Of a stretch of 64,000 nucleotides of DNA, positions 54,233-62,016 are shown in pieces. Under the pieces are notes generated by a model. The model had not been told where the DNA came from and did no database searches. It worked only from the letters and a program-made list of their open reading frames with translations. Source of the stretch: a virus. The stretch's first letter is position 1, and every line of letters begins with the position of its first letter. The DNA lies in IMG/VR virus record IMGVR_UViG_3300027759_000050, positions 1-64,000 of that record, one strand, 5' to 3'. Both the position numbers and the translations under genes were made by a program.

Positions 54233-54664
54233 GCATACTCAGGCAAATTTATTCCCAAATATCCACAGAAGTATGTGGGTGATTACACTAACATTATTTA
54301 TCGCTCTTCCTGGGAAGCGAGAGTTATGTATTGGTTAGACTCAAATCCGAATATTGTTTCATGGGCTTCAGAGGAACTTATAATCCCTTATATATCACCT
54401 GTGGATGGTAAGAGACACAGGTATTTCCCTGATTTTATAGTCAAATCAAAGACAAAAGACAATAAAATTAAAACTATGATTATAGAAGTGAAACCAAAAA
54501 AACAGTCGATTGAACCTGAAAAGAAGAAAAGAGTGACAAAACAATACATCCAAGAGGTTATGACTTGGGGTGTCAATCAGGCAAAATGGAAAGCTGCAAC
54601 AGAATATGCATTGGATAGGGGTTGGGAGTTCATGGTGATAACAGAGGATCACTTGGGCCTCTGA
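54230..54664 (+). CDS. 4: Head completion protein gp4 (PD-(D/E)xK nuclease fold)
   Basis: From the ATG at 54230 (MAYSGKFIPKYPQKYVGD) the protein has 144 residues and matches T4 gp4 (150 aa) throughout: IIYRSSWEARVMYWLDSNP, IVSWASEELIIPY, HRYFPDFIVKSK, IIEVKPKK, and the end YALDRGWEFMVITEDHLG. The residues E29, D68, E86 and K88 form the nuclease-like D...ExK pattern. In T4 the protein is needed for a joining-competent full head. The same frame extends upstream to 54095, but that would overlap the tube cap gene by 104 bases and lacks homology, so it was not used. It is the first gene of the plus block. Confidence 0.95.
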   Translation: MAYSGKFIPKYPQKYVGDYTNIIYRSSWEARVMYWLDSNPNIVSWASEELIIPYISPVDGKRHRYFPDFIVKSKTKDNKIKTMIIEVKPKKQSIEPEKKKRVTKQYIQEVMTWGVNQAKWKAATEYALDRGWEFMVITEDHLGL

Positions 54665-54675
54665 CTAAATAGTAC

Positions 54676-55296
54676 ATGGCATCTAAATTAACATCACTGG
54701 CAGAACAAAAGACAACGGCAGGTTACAAAACCATGTCGAGGGATTCTATTGCTTGGTTGCAAGAGAAGATTGCTGAGATAAAAAGACCAGACAGAATACC
54801 TGCGGCAATCAATGCTGAAACCTTTAGAAGAAGGTCTACATTTAGTTTGGGAATGATGTATTGTTTCTTTTATGATCCTAAAACAAAAGCAGATTTACCT
54901 TACTGGGATAAGTTTCCTGTCATTTTGGTGTTGGAGAAGTATAACGATGGTTTTCTAGGAATAAATTTACATTATTTGCCAGTAAAAATGAGAATGGCAT
55001 TTATGTCCAAGTTGATGAAATTTGCACAGTTGACACCAGAAGATGACATAAAGCGTATGCGTGTGTCCTACGAAATCCTAAACTCTGCCAAGAGGTACGC
55101 TGAGTTCAGACCTATGTTGAAAAGATACTTATTCTCCCAAGTCAGGTCAAAGATGTTAATGATACAACCAAATGAATGGGATGTGGCAGCAATGTTGCCT
55201 ATACAACAATTCAAGGGTGCTAGAACATCCACTGTATGGAAAGATTCCATGCAACACCATAAAGACCATATGGCTCACTTTAACCAGGAAGAATAA
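54676..55296 (+). CDS. Protein of unknown function in the gp4-gp26 group (206 aa)
   Basis: The protein begins MASKLTSLAEQKTTAGYKTM and has a helical N-terminus (SIAWLQEKIAEIKRP) followed by a compact domain: YCFFYDPKTKADLPYWDKFP, ILVLEKYNDGFLGINLHYLP, and the helical KMRMAFMSKLMKFAQL. I recall similar F-Y-DP-K-x-x-LPY-x-D-x-FP proteins in T4-like phages of aquatic bacteria, but have no function for them. It ends with a basic, aromatic segment (TVWKDSMQHHKDHMAHF). It starts 11 bases after gp4 and is followed 2 bases later by the tube-like gene, so it is likely a head or tail structural or assembly protein. Confidence 0.85.
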   Translation: MASKLTSLAEQKTTAGYKTMSRDSIAWLQEKIAEIKRPDRIPAAINAETFRRRSTFSLGMMYCFFYDPKTKADLPYWDKFPVILVLEKYNDGFLGINLHYLPVKMRMAFMSKLMKFAQLTPEDDIKRMRVSYEILNSAKRYAEFRPMLKRYLFSQVRSKMLMIQPNEWDVAAMLPIQQFKGARTSTVWKDSMQHHKDHMAHFNQEE

Positions 55297-55298
55297 AA

Positions 55299-56000
55299 AT
55301 GCCAAGCATTACCCAATTTAGAAATTCATTTACTTCCGATATTGCTAGACCAAAACTCTTTGATGTTACCTTGACACCACCAACTGGTTTGCAGGATTAC
55401 ATTAAGACAGCAAGAAATCTTACATTCAGGTGTGAGTCTACGCAATTTCCTAGTAGGACTTTTGCAACAACTGAACAAAAGTTTGGTTCCAACCCAACAG
55501 AAAAACACGCATATCACACAACTTACAATGATATTGAAATGAGTTTTATTGTTTCAGAAGATATGTCTGAGAAGAAATTCTTTGATGCATGGATGAACTT
55601 AATCAATCCAACTGCATCTTTTGATTTCAACTATAGAGATGATTACATAACCGACTTCTATGTTTTCCAATATGATGGAACACAAACAGTAAGAACCTAT
55701 TCTATTGCATTACTTGATGCTTTTCCAATTTCCGTAAATCAATTGGACTTAGATTGGTCTAATGATAATTTCCACAAACTGTCTGTTACTTTTGCATACA
55801 GATATTGGAAAAATATAGGTGCTGAAGACCAAGCTAAAGAAACTTTTGTGGTTGCAGATAATATAAGTTCAACGGATCAAACTACTTATAGTGAAGACGG
55901 CCCGAATAGTGTACAAGACCGTAAAAACCAACCGAATTATCAATATGTTTTACAACAAGAAAGAGAAGCGGAAGCAGAACAACGCGGTGCTGACCTTTGA
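55299..56000 (+). CDS. Second tail-tube-family protein (gp19 paralogue; possible tube initiator)
   Basis: The 233-aa protein shares the whole gp19 pattern with the tube protein at 922-1506: ARPKLFDVTL versus ARPNLFQVVM, a CESTQFPSRTFATTEQKFG segment like the AQLPGST block, FIVSEDMSEKKFFDAWMNLI versus IINDEDFMIRNAFESWMNAI, and NQLDLDWSNDNFHKLSVTFA versus PIDLDWASNDSIEEFSVTFA. About 45 residues are added at the C-terminus, acidic and Gln-rich. In T4 the initiator gp54 (and gp48) have the tube fold, so this may be the gp54 role; alternatively it is a variant tube subunit. It is encoded upstream of gp26 and gp51. Confidence 0.88.
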   Translation: MPSITQFRNSFTSDIARPKLFDVTLTPPTGLQDYIKTARNLTFRCESTQFPSRTFATTEQKFGSNPTEKHAYHTTYNDIEMSFIVSEDMSEKKFFDAWMNLINPTASFDFNYRDDYITDFYVFQYDGTQTVRTYSIALLDAFPISVNQLDLDWSNDNFHKLSVTFAYRYWKNIGAEDQAKETFVVADNISSTDQTTYSEDGPNSVQDRKNQPNYQYVLQQEREAEAEQRGADL

Positions 56001-56040
56001 ATCAGCAGTACCATAATCATTAATTATTAGGAGTTTTATA

Positions 56041-56769
56041 ATGGCATTACCAAAAATTGATTCACCAGTGTATGAATTGACTTTACCTATGAGCAAGAAA
56101 CAGGTGCGCTTCCGTCCTTTCTTAGTGAAAGAACAGAGAAACTTGATGATGGCGATGGAATCAGACAGTAAAGAAACAATTGAAAAAAATATCAAACAAG
56201 TTCTCCATAATTGTACCTTGACAGAGAATATTGACATTGATGAATTGCCCATCATTGATATTGAATACTATTTCATCCAGTTGAGAGCAAGGTCTGTGGG
56301 TGAGGTTGTTGACAACAAGTACCGTTGTGAGAATCTTGTAAATGAAGATCCGTGTGGTAATTTGATGGAAGTTAAGATAAACCTACTGGACATTCAGATT
56401 ACAGACTCTGGTATTGACAAATCTGAAATTCAAATTACCGATAAGATTGCGATTAAGTTATCTTATCCTAAGTTTTCTGCACTTAATACAGTAAAAAATA
56501 CTGAAAGTGCATCTGATATGGCCTTTGAAATGATTTTGAATAGTGTCGAGCACATCTTTGACGGTGAACAATTCTATTATGCAAAAGAAACAAGCAGGGA
56601 AGAACTGGTCGACTTCATTGAATCCTTGAACCAGGACCAGTTCTCAAGAATAGAAGACTTTTTCGATAACCTTCCTACATTAAATAAGAAGGTTGAAGTA
56701 GATTGTAAGAAGTGTGGCTTTCACCACAGTATTGAAGTGGAGGGCCTCGAAAATTTTTTCGGGTCGTGA
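56041..56769 (+). CDS. 26: Baseplate hub subunit gp26
   Basis: The 242-aa product belongs to the T4 gp26 baseplate family. The N-terminus SPVYELTLPMSKKQVRFRPF and VKEQRNLMMAMES match T4 YELKLPSTGKNISYRPF and EEKVLMMAIQS; LPIIDIEYYFIQLRARSVGE matches T4 LPTFDIEYLFLQLRAKSVGE. Further C-terminal are YRCENLVNEDPCGNLMEV and VDCKKCGFHHSIEV, which may form zinc-binding cysteine pairs. gp26 is needed for hub assembly. A TAGGAG site stands 10 bases before the ATG. It is followed by gp51 with overlapping stop and start. Confidence 0.93.
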   Translation: MALPKIDSPVYELTLPMSKKQVRFRPFLVKEQRNLMMAMESDSKETIEKNIKQVLHNCTLTENIDIDELPIIDIEYYFIQLRARSVGEVVDNKYRCENLVNEDPCGNLMEVKINLLDIQITDSGIDKSEIQITDKIAIKLSYPKFSALNTVKNTESASDMAFEMILNSVEHIFDGEQFYYAKETSREELVDFIESLNQDQFSRIEDFFDNLPTLNKKVEVDCKKCGFHHSIEVEGLENFFGS

Positions 56770-56957
56770 TGCGGCATGATAACCTAAGAAATTATTATAC
56801 CACTAATTTTGCATTGATGCAGCATCACAAGTACAGTTTGACGGAACTTGAATCGATGTTACCTTGGGAAAGGGACATTTATATTACTTTGTTAACCCAG
56901 TTTATTGAAGAAGAAAATGAGAAAATAAAACAACGGAACGCAGCAAGTAAAAAATGA
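56769..56957 (+). CDS. 51: Baseplate hub assembly protein, gp51-like (62 aa)
   Basis: A small helical protein, starting MRHDNLRNYYTTNF and containing FALMQHHKYSLTELESMLPW and ERDIYITLLTQFIEEE. In T4-like aquatic phages a small protein with this HHKY ... LPWERDIY pattern after gp26 is annotated as hub assembly catalyst gp51; the pattern also recalls P2 GpE-type tail assembly chaperones. The ATG at 56769 overlaps the gp26 stop (TGATG); a GTG three bases earlier is also possible. It ends inside the next start codon (ATGA at 56954). Confidence 0.8.
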   Translation: MRHDNLRNYYTTNFALMQHHKYSLTELESMLPWERDIYITLLTQFIEEENEKIKQRNAASKK

Positions 56958-59446
56958 AAAAAGAAGTATTCGACAAGATGCTCAACTCTGGTGAGTTTGA
57001 GCAAATGTTCAACGAAAACAAAATCAACGACCTGTTGAATGACGGGAGTTTGTCTAAAGAACAGATAGACAAACTCGTCGACCTTGGTAAGAGAATGTCT
57101 AAGGATGAAATACTCAGAAGACAAAGAGACTTGGCTAAACAACCAGGTTACAAAGAGCATGTACTTACTCCGTTGATTAAAAAGATTATTGCACAACAAG
57201 GCCGCGCTCGTGACCCAATAACTGGCAAATACATCAAACAAGAAGTAACGAATCAACAAAAAACTGAAGAACAACCACAGGGTCAACCGCAAGCTGATAC
57301 ACCTAATGCAGAAAAAACAGCTGAAAAAGCTGGCCAGATGGGTCAAAAATTCAAGCCAAAGAGAATGAAAAATATGTTCTCTGGTTCCCGTGGTGCAACC
57401 GCAAAGCCAGCAACATCTAAGGTCAACACAGAGTTATATTCTAAGATAGGTCAGGTTCAAAATCCAAGACTTCTCAAAGGTGACAATGCAGCTACTGTTG
57501 CATCTAAATTATATTCCATAATGAAAAATGACATTAATGAATATAATGTCAGAAGCAAACTAGAAAGAAAGAGGGACAATCAGTACCTCGACAATGAAAG
57601 AATAAGACATAATCAGATAATAGCTGCACTTAATAAAGCTGGTGGTGGACCAGGTGGGCCTTCAACAACTACAGCTAAAACCGGTATGGGCATGGGTACC
57701 AAATTGGCTGTTGGTGCAGGTCTTCTTGGTGCTGCAGGCTTAGCAGCTGCAGGCCAAAAACCAACACCTGAAGTTTTACCATCTGAACCAAAAATTGAAC
57801 CAGTTGTACCTAAAGTTGAAACTCCTCCAGCAACACCAGTACAACCAACGGTCAATGTAGAAGCGGAGACTCGCAAAAAACAATTAGAAGCGGAAAGAGA
57901 AACTGCAGCTCAACAAGAAAAACAAAAGCGTGAACAAGAAAGTCAAGCAAGACAAGCTGAACAAGATAGAAAAGCTGCTGAACAAAAACAAGCAGCTGAA
58001 GATAAAGCAGCTAAAATTGAAGCGGACAAGAAAGCTGCAGCTCAACAAAAAGCTGCAGCGGATGAAGAAGCTCGTAAACAAAAAGAACAACAAGAAGAAG
58101 ATAAGAGAAAAGCTGCTGAAGCAAAGGCTAAAACCGAAAGAGAAGAAAAAGAAAGAAAAGCTTTAGCTGATGAGGAGAAAAGAAAGAAAGACGAAGCTGA
58201 AAGAATCGCTAAAGCTGAGGCAGATAACGAAAGGAGAGAAGCTGAAAGACTTCGTAGAGAGGAAGAAAAAACAGCAAGAGAAGAAGCTGCACGAATTAAA
58301 AAAGAAAGAGAAGATGCGGAAAAGGAAGCTGATGCTCAAAGGAAAGAAACTGCATTACAGAGAAAAAAACAAGCTGAGGCTATAGCTGCCGAAATAGAAA
58401 GACAAAGAGCTCAGAAAGAAGATTATCAACAACCAAGAAACGGTCCAAGAGAATTACCTTTTGATGAATCTATTGGTCGCAGGTATCCTACACCTATTGT
58501 ACGACCAACACCAGCACCACCTGTTGTTACTCCAGTTCCAAGACCAAATCCGCCACGCACTTTAACACCGGTTGAAGAACCTGAACCGGCACCACCTGTT
58601 GTTACCCCAGTTCCAAGACCAGCACCACCGCGCGCATCAGTAACTCGCGTGCCGGGAAGAGGTTTGTCCTTAACGAATGCTATGAAAAAGACTTTTAAGA
58701 ATGAACAAAGAGTGACCACACTTGAAGAAGCGTTAGATGCTGCGGGTAACATAACAGAAGATGTAACTGGTATTTACAATTATGGTGTTTTTGGTTTAAT
58801 TAATAAAAAAAATGAACAAGGAATTTCCAATATTGGAGAATTTGTTAAAAAGAATCCACAACTTAATCTTCCCGATCCTGATAAAGATTCTAAAAAATTT
58901 AACACAGAATGGAAAAAATTGGGAAAAGAAAATCCTGAAAAATTACTTGAAGCTCAATTAAATCGATTCAATGAAGTTTATGTTTCCGCAGCAGTAGGAA
59001 TATTAAAACAATCAAATCTACCTAAAAATATAATTGACGATCCATTGGTACAAGATTACTTAACCGACCAAGTTGTTGTTGGCCAAGCAGGATTAAAAGA
59101 AGCTCTTAAATATATTGAAAAACAAAACGTGAAAACACCTGGAGAATTTGCACTAGCATTAACTGACTGGAATTTAGTTAATACTAATAAAATATTTCCA
59201 TCAGTATATAAAAGTGAGAGTCAACGAAAAAAATGGGAAGCAGGTATCAAAAAGAGAATTACAAACAGATTGGAACAAAATTTCCCAGATATTAATTATA
59301 ATAGAACGGAAATGGAAAAATTGAAAAGAAAAGGGCCTATAGTCATAATCAATAACGGAACAACCGTAGTAGGTTCAACGAATCGTTCCGGACTATCAAT
59401 ACCAACTAGTCCAGATAATAGTGCTTACTATCCTTACGCAGCATAA
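56954..59446 (+). CDS. Large tail hub/tape-measure candidate with coiled coil and possible lysozyme-like C-terminal domain (830 aa)
   Basis: The order of parts is: N-terminal helical domain (1-130, with SLSKEQIDKLVDLGKRMSKD); a small Gly/Ala hydrophobic segment (about 248-270); a TolA-like charged helix of A, K, E, Q and R (about 303-492); a proline-rich linker with two copies of APPVVTPVPRP (about 519-569); and a C-terminal domain (about 578-790). The C-terminal domain has NYGVFGLINKKNEQ, KFNTEWKKLGKENPEKLLEA and QLNRFNEVY, which resembles the VgrG3-type lysozyme-like family (SYGxYQ, FN-x-W-x-x-LA, F-x-x-AQ-x-x-F). The end is IVIINNGTTVVGST. After gp26-gp51 T4 has gp27-28-29, so this could be a gp29-like tape measure with a muralytic part. 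That is an inference. Confidence 0.85.
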   Translation: MKKEVFDKMLNSGEFEQMFNENKINDLLNDGSLSKEQIDKLVDLGKRMSKDEILRRQRDLAKQPGYKEHVLTPLIKKIIAQQGRARDPITGKYIKQEVTNQQKTEEQPQGQPQADTPNAEKTAEKAGQMGQKFKPKRMKNMFSGSRGATAKPATSKVNTELYSKIGQVQNPRLLKGDNAATVASKLYSIMKNDINEYNVRSKLERKRDNQYLDNERIRHNQIIAALNKAGGGPGGPSTTTAKTGMGMGTKLAVGAGLLGAAGLAAAGQKPTPEVLPSEPKIEPVVPKVETPPATPVQPTVNVEAETRKKQLEAERETAAQQEKQKREQESQARQAEQDRKAAEQKQAAEDKAAKIEADKKAAAQQKAAADEEARKQKEQQEEDKRKAAEAKAKTEREEKERKALADEEKRKKDEAERIAKAEADNERREAERLRREEEKTAREEAARIKKEREDAEKEADAQRKETALQRKKQAEAIAAEIERQRAQKEDYQQPRNGPRELPFDESIGRRYPTPIVRPTPAPPVVTPVPRPNPPRTLTPVEEPEPAPPVVTPVPRPAPPRASVTRVPGRGLSLTNAMKKTFKNEQRVTTLEEALDAAGNITEDVTGIYNYGVFGLINKKNEQGISNIGEFVKKNPQLNLPDPDKDSKKFNTEWKKLGKENPEKLLEAQLNRFNEVYVSAAVGILKQSNLPKNIIDDPLVQDYLTDQVVVGQAGLKEALKYIEKQNVKTPGEFALALTDWNLVNTNKIFPSVYKSESQRKKWEAGIKKRITNRLEQNFPDINYNRTEMEKLKRKGPIVIINNGTTVVGSTNRSGLSIPTSPDNSAYYPYAA

Positions 59447-59464
59447 CCATAAAAGAGAAAAGAA

Positions 59465-61003
59465 ATGTCATATCAAAGATCCAGAGGAATAAGAACAACA
59501 AGTCTCAAAGACCTTATCTTAGACAGAACAGTGCAGGGACGTGGTTTAGGTACGTCCATTGTTAGTTCCATCAAGGATAAGACCATCGCTAATGTGAAAG
59601 GTGTAACCGAAAAGTTTGACCCACTAAACATTGCCACAGCTTTTGGTGGTTCTTTGGGTGGTTATGCATTTGGTAAACTCACAGGAAGAAGCAAAGAAGA
59701 CATTTCATATTTCACTGGCAGAGGTGGCCGTGGTTCTTTTATGGATTCCAGAAAGAATAAAAATCCATTAGTTTCAAAAGTTGGTGCAGGTGAAAATAGA
59801 CCAACCAAAAAAGGGGAAGGCCTTGCTGATATAATGGCGAGAATATTCAACCTAATTAAAAAGAACTCGGAACAGGTCAAGAAAAGACAAGAGATAACTG
59901 CAAACTTTGAAGAAGAAAAAGAAGATGAAAGAGCTCTAAGGCATAAAGAGTTACTTGAAGCCATTTCAAATATAGGCGGTGGAACTGCAACACAAGTTGG
60001 ACCCGTAAAAGAAGAAAAAGGCATTTTCAGTAAATTGCTTGGCATGATGAAGAACATGATTGAAAAAGCATTTAAAGCAATCAAACCAATACTAGACTTT
60101 GTTAAAAGTATAATGAAAGCATTAGGTGGTAAAGCAATTCAATTTTTGAAATTTTTAGCTGCATTTGGTGGTGAAGCCGCTTTAGCCTTTTTATTACCTG
60201 CAACCGCAATCATAGCTTTAAAGTTATTAGGTGACCAACAAAAAGAAGATATAAGAAAAAATCCTAATGACCCACGTTGGAAAGATACTCCTTATGCTCG
60301 CACGGTTAGAAAAGAATTTGAAGACTTAGATGCTGCAAGAGCTTTTAATGAAGCTAGAACACTTAAAGTTAAGAATAGAGCGGCTGTTCAGCTAGCTGTT
60401 GATTCTCAAATGACCGATAAACAACTCATGTCGGATCAAAATTTTGGAGCTTCAAGAGAAACTTTAAAGAAATGGTTAAAAGAACATCCTGAAGAAACAG
60501 CAAGATGGCAGGCTCCTGTTAAATATCCTGGCACCGATGTGGTTGTTATGCCTGCTTCGGATTATAAAGAGGCGAAAATTGTAACACCTGATGTATTTAA
60601 AACACCTAATCAATTGGAAATGTATCCGCCGGGTGGATCAAAGAAAACCTATACACGAAATCAGGAATCCACTGTAGGTGAATCTGAAGGTTCACCTATA
60701 GGTGAATCAGTAAGTATTCCACAAAATGAAGACCGTAGTATGTCATCCGTGTCTTCTATAGGTGCAACACAAATGGCCGCAGCACCAAGTCCTGTTACAT
60801 CAAGATATTCAGCATCACAGAGGTCTAATTTTGATTTGAATCTAACATCTGCATCTTCTCCTGAACCTATCATTATTGATAATTCGAAAGTTGTATCTGC
60901 TGGTAGTTCAGGTGGTGTTGACATTATCAAGTCCGCTTCAGTGCGAACAGATAGTCCTACACTAAAAGGCATACAGAAACAAAGCCTTAGGTCGTTTGCA
61001 TAA
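59465..61003 (+). CDS. Second large tail hub/tape-measure candidate with hydrophobic segment (512 aa)
   Basis: The N-terminus MSYQRSRGIRTTSLKDLILD has a basic, helical start, then DPLNIATAFGGSLGGYAFGK with glycine zipper-like character. A helical stretch (about 125-200) is followed by a hydrophobic segment of two helices, IQFLKFLAAFGGEAALAFLL and PATAIIALKLLG (about 222-258), as seen in tape-measure proteins that insert in the inner membrane. A helical domain with WLKEHPEETARWQAP follows. The C-terminus is disordered, ending PIIIDNSKVVSAGSSGGVD and TLKGIQKQSLRSFA, similar in style to the end of the preceding 830-aa protein. It is the last gene of the plus block. Length is near T4 gp29 (590 aa). 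Confidence 0.82.
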   Translation: MSYQRSRGIRTTSLKDLILDRTVQGRGLGTSIVSSIKDKTIANVKGVTEKFDPLNIATAFGGSLGGYAFGKLTGRSKEDISYFTGRGGRGSFMDSRKNKNPLVSKVGAGENRPTKKGEGLADIMARIFNLIKKNSEQVKKRQEITANFEEEKEDERALRHKELLEAISNIGGGTATQVGPVKEEKGIFSKLLGMMKNMIEKAFKAIKPILDFVKSIMKALGGKAIQFLKFLAAFGGEAALAFLLPATAIIALKLLGDQQKEDIRKNPNDPRWKDTPYARTVRKEFEDLDAARAFNEARTLKVKNRAAVQLAVDSQMTDKQLMSDQNFGASRETLKKWLKEHPEETARWQAPVKYPGTDVVVMPASDYKEAKIVTPDVFKTPNQLEMYPPGGSKKTYTRNQESTVGESEGSPIGESVSIPQNEDRSMSSVSSIGATQMAAAPSPVTSRYSASQRSNFDLNLTSASSPEPIIIDNSKVVSAGSSGGVDIIKSASVRTDSPTLKGIQKQSLRSFA

Positions 61004-61009
61004 TAAAAA

Positions 61010-61028
61010 ACCCCGCACTAGGCGGGGT
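61010..61028. terminator. Bidirectional hairpin terminator between the tape candidate and gp32
   Basis: A 7-bp GC-rich stem ACCCCGC / GCGGGGT with a five-base loop sits between the converging genes. The minus strand reads hairpin then TTTTTTATTA, a good rho-independent terminator for gp32. For the plus strand the hairpin follows the stop codon by 7 bases with a weaker T tract. Confidence 0.9.
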
Positions 61029-61053
61029 ATTAACTTCCATGAAAGAAAAGAGT

Positions 61054-61944
61054 TTAATCTTCTTCAGCCAACTTTGAGAAGTAGGCCATATCACTATCAT
61101 CATCACTAATTGACAATTCAGGTTCAACATTCTTAGGCTTAAATGCCTCAGGTGTTGCCTTCATTTGTTCAACAGTAGTCTTAGGTTTAATAGTTTCACC
61201 ATTCAAACCAAGAACACGATTTAGGCGAGTCGATAGTTCATCATAAGTTTTGAATTCCTTATCAGCAGTCATCTCTTTCAAAGAGTGTTCTGATTTCCAG
61301 ATTTTCTCAAGCTTTGCATCATCTGTAGACAATGGTGCAGGAGATTCAAATTCAGACTTGTCATAGTTTTGGTAACCCTCAACTTTACGAATCTTCAATT
61401 TGAAGTTAGCGCCGCCCCATAGGTCGAACGGATTGATTGCTTGTTCATCAGCAAACTGTGGGTTCATTGCTTCAGTAATCTTATCAAAGATTTTCTTACC
61501 GAAACGGAACAATTTGATTTGTCCTTCGTTCTCAGGATGTTTTGGATCCGAAACGATATAGACATTTGCAATATAGTTTAGTTTACGCTTTTGTTTGCGT
61601 ACAATTTCTTTGTTGGCTTCAATACCAGAATTCCACAATGAAGAATTGTGTTCACACACAGGACATTGTTGGTTTTTGGTTGTCAAGCAGTTGTCAATAA
61701 GCCAACCACCTGGACCTTGAAAGCCATGAGAGAACATTTTGACCCACGGAAGTGCGTCATCCCCATCTACAGCCGGAGCTGGAAGAAAACGGATAGTAGC
61801 CATGCCGTTACCAGCCTTGTCTACTTCAGGTTTCCAATAATTGTCTGATTTGTCAGAACCCTCGGATGTGTTCAAAGCTTCGATAGCTTTAGAGAGTTTG
61901 TCAAGATTGCCCGAAGAGCGTTTAAGATTTGCGAAATCTACCAT
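61054..61944 (-). CDS. 32: Single-stranded DNA-binding protein gp32
   Basis: The 296-aa protein matches T4 gp32 (301 aa). It starts MVDFANLKRSSGNLDKLSKA, a basic N-terminal domain for cooperative self-binding. The core OB region has the zinc site H73-x12-C86-x7-C94-x2-C97 (DNCLTTKNQQCPVCEHN), with the T4 pattern H-x12-C-x9-C-x2-C. KLNYIANVYIVSDPKHPENE and GQIKLFRFGKKIFDKI follow. The C-terminus ends in acidic ELSISDDDSD and KLAEED, the tail that recruits partners such as gp59. It covers ssDNA in replication and recombination. A GGAAAA site precedes the ATG; a terminator follows the stop. Confidence 0.97.
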   Translation of the reverse strand: MVDFANLKRSSGNLDKLSKAIEALNTSEGSDKSDNYWKPEVDKAGNGMATIRFLPAPAVDGDDALPWVKMFSHGFQGPGGWLIDNCLTTKNQQCPVCEHNSSLWNSGIEANKEIVRKQKRKLNYIANVYIVSDPKHPENEGQIKLFRFGKKIFDKITEAMNPQFADEQAINPFDLWGGANFKLKIRKVEGYQNYDKSEFESPAPLSTDDAKLEKIWKSEHSLKEMTADKEFKTYDELSTRLNRVLGLNGETIKPKTTVEQMKATPEAFKPKNVEPELSISDDDSDMAYFSKLAEED

Positions 61945-62016
61945 GATTTTTCCTTTATATAACGGAGTGTAAAAATTTAAAACGGATTATCCACTTTATA
62001 CATAATATAAGTGTAT
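61945..62016 (-). promoter_or_regulatory. AT-rich leader of gp32 with an imperfect palindrome
   Basis: The 72-base leader contains on the plus strand CACTTTATACATAATATAAGTG, 22 bases here split as CACTTTATA and TATAAGTG arms around CATAA (61992-62013). At 62014-62021 the minus strand reads ACTAAATA. T4 gp32 is controlled by its own protein binding an AT-rich leader with a folded element; a comparable role here is inference. Confidence 0.4.

Noticed and set aside
54095-54664. Longer start for gp4 at 54095
   Set aside because: It would overlap the tube cap gene by 104 bases, and the family similarity begins at MAYSGK (54230).
57930-58385. Lysine-rich plus-strand frames of 78 and 71 codons
   Set aside because: They are shifted frames within the A/K/E-rich helix of the 830-aa gene.
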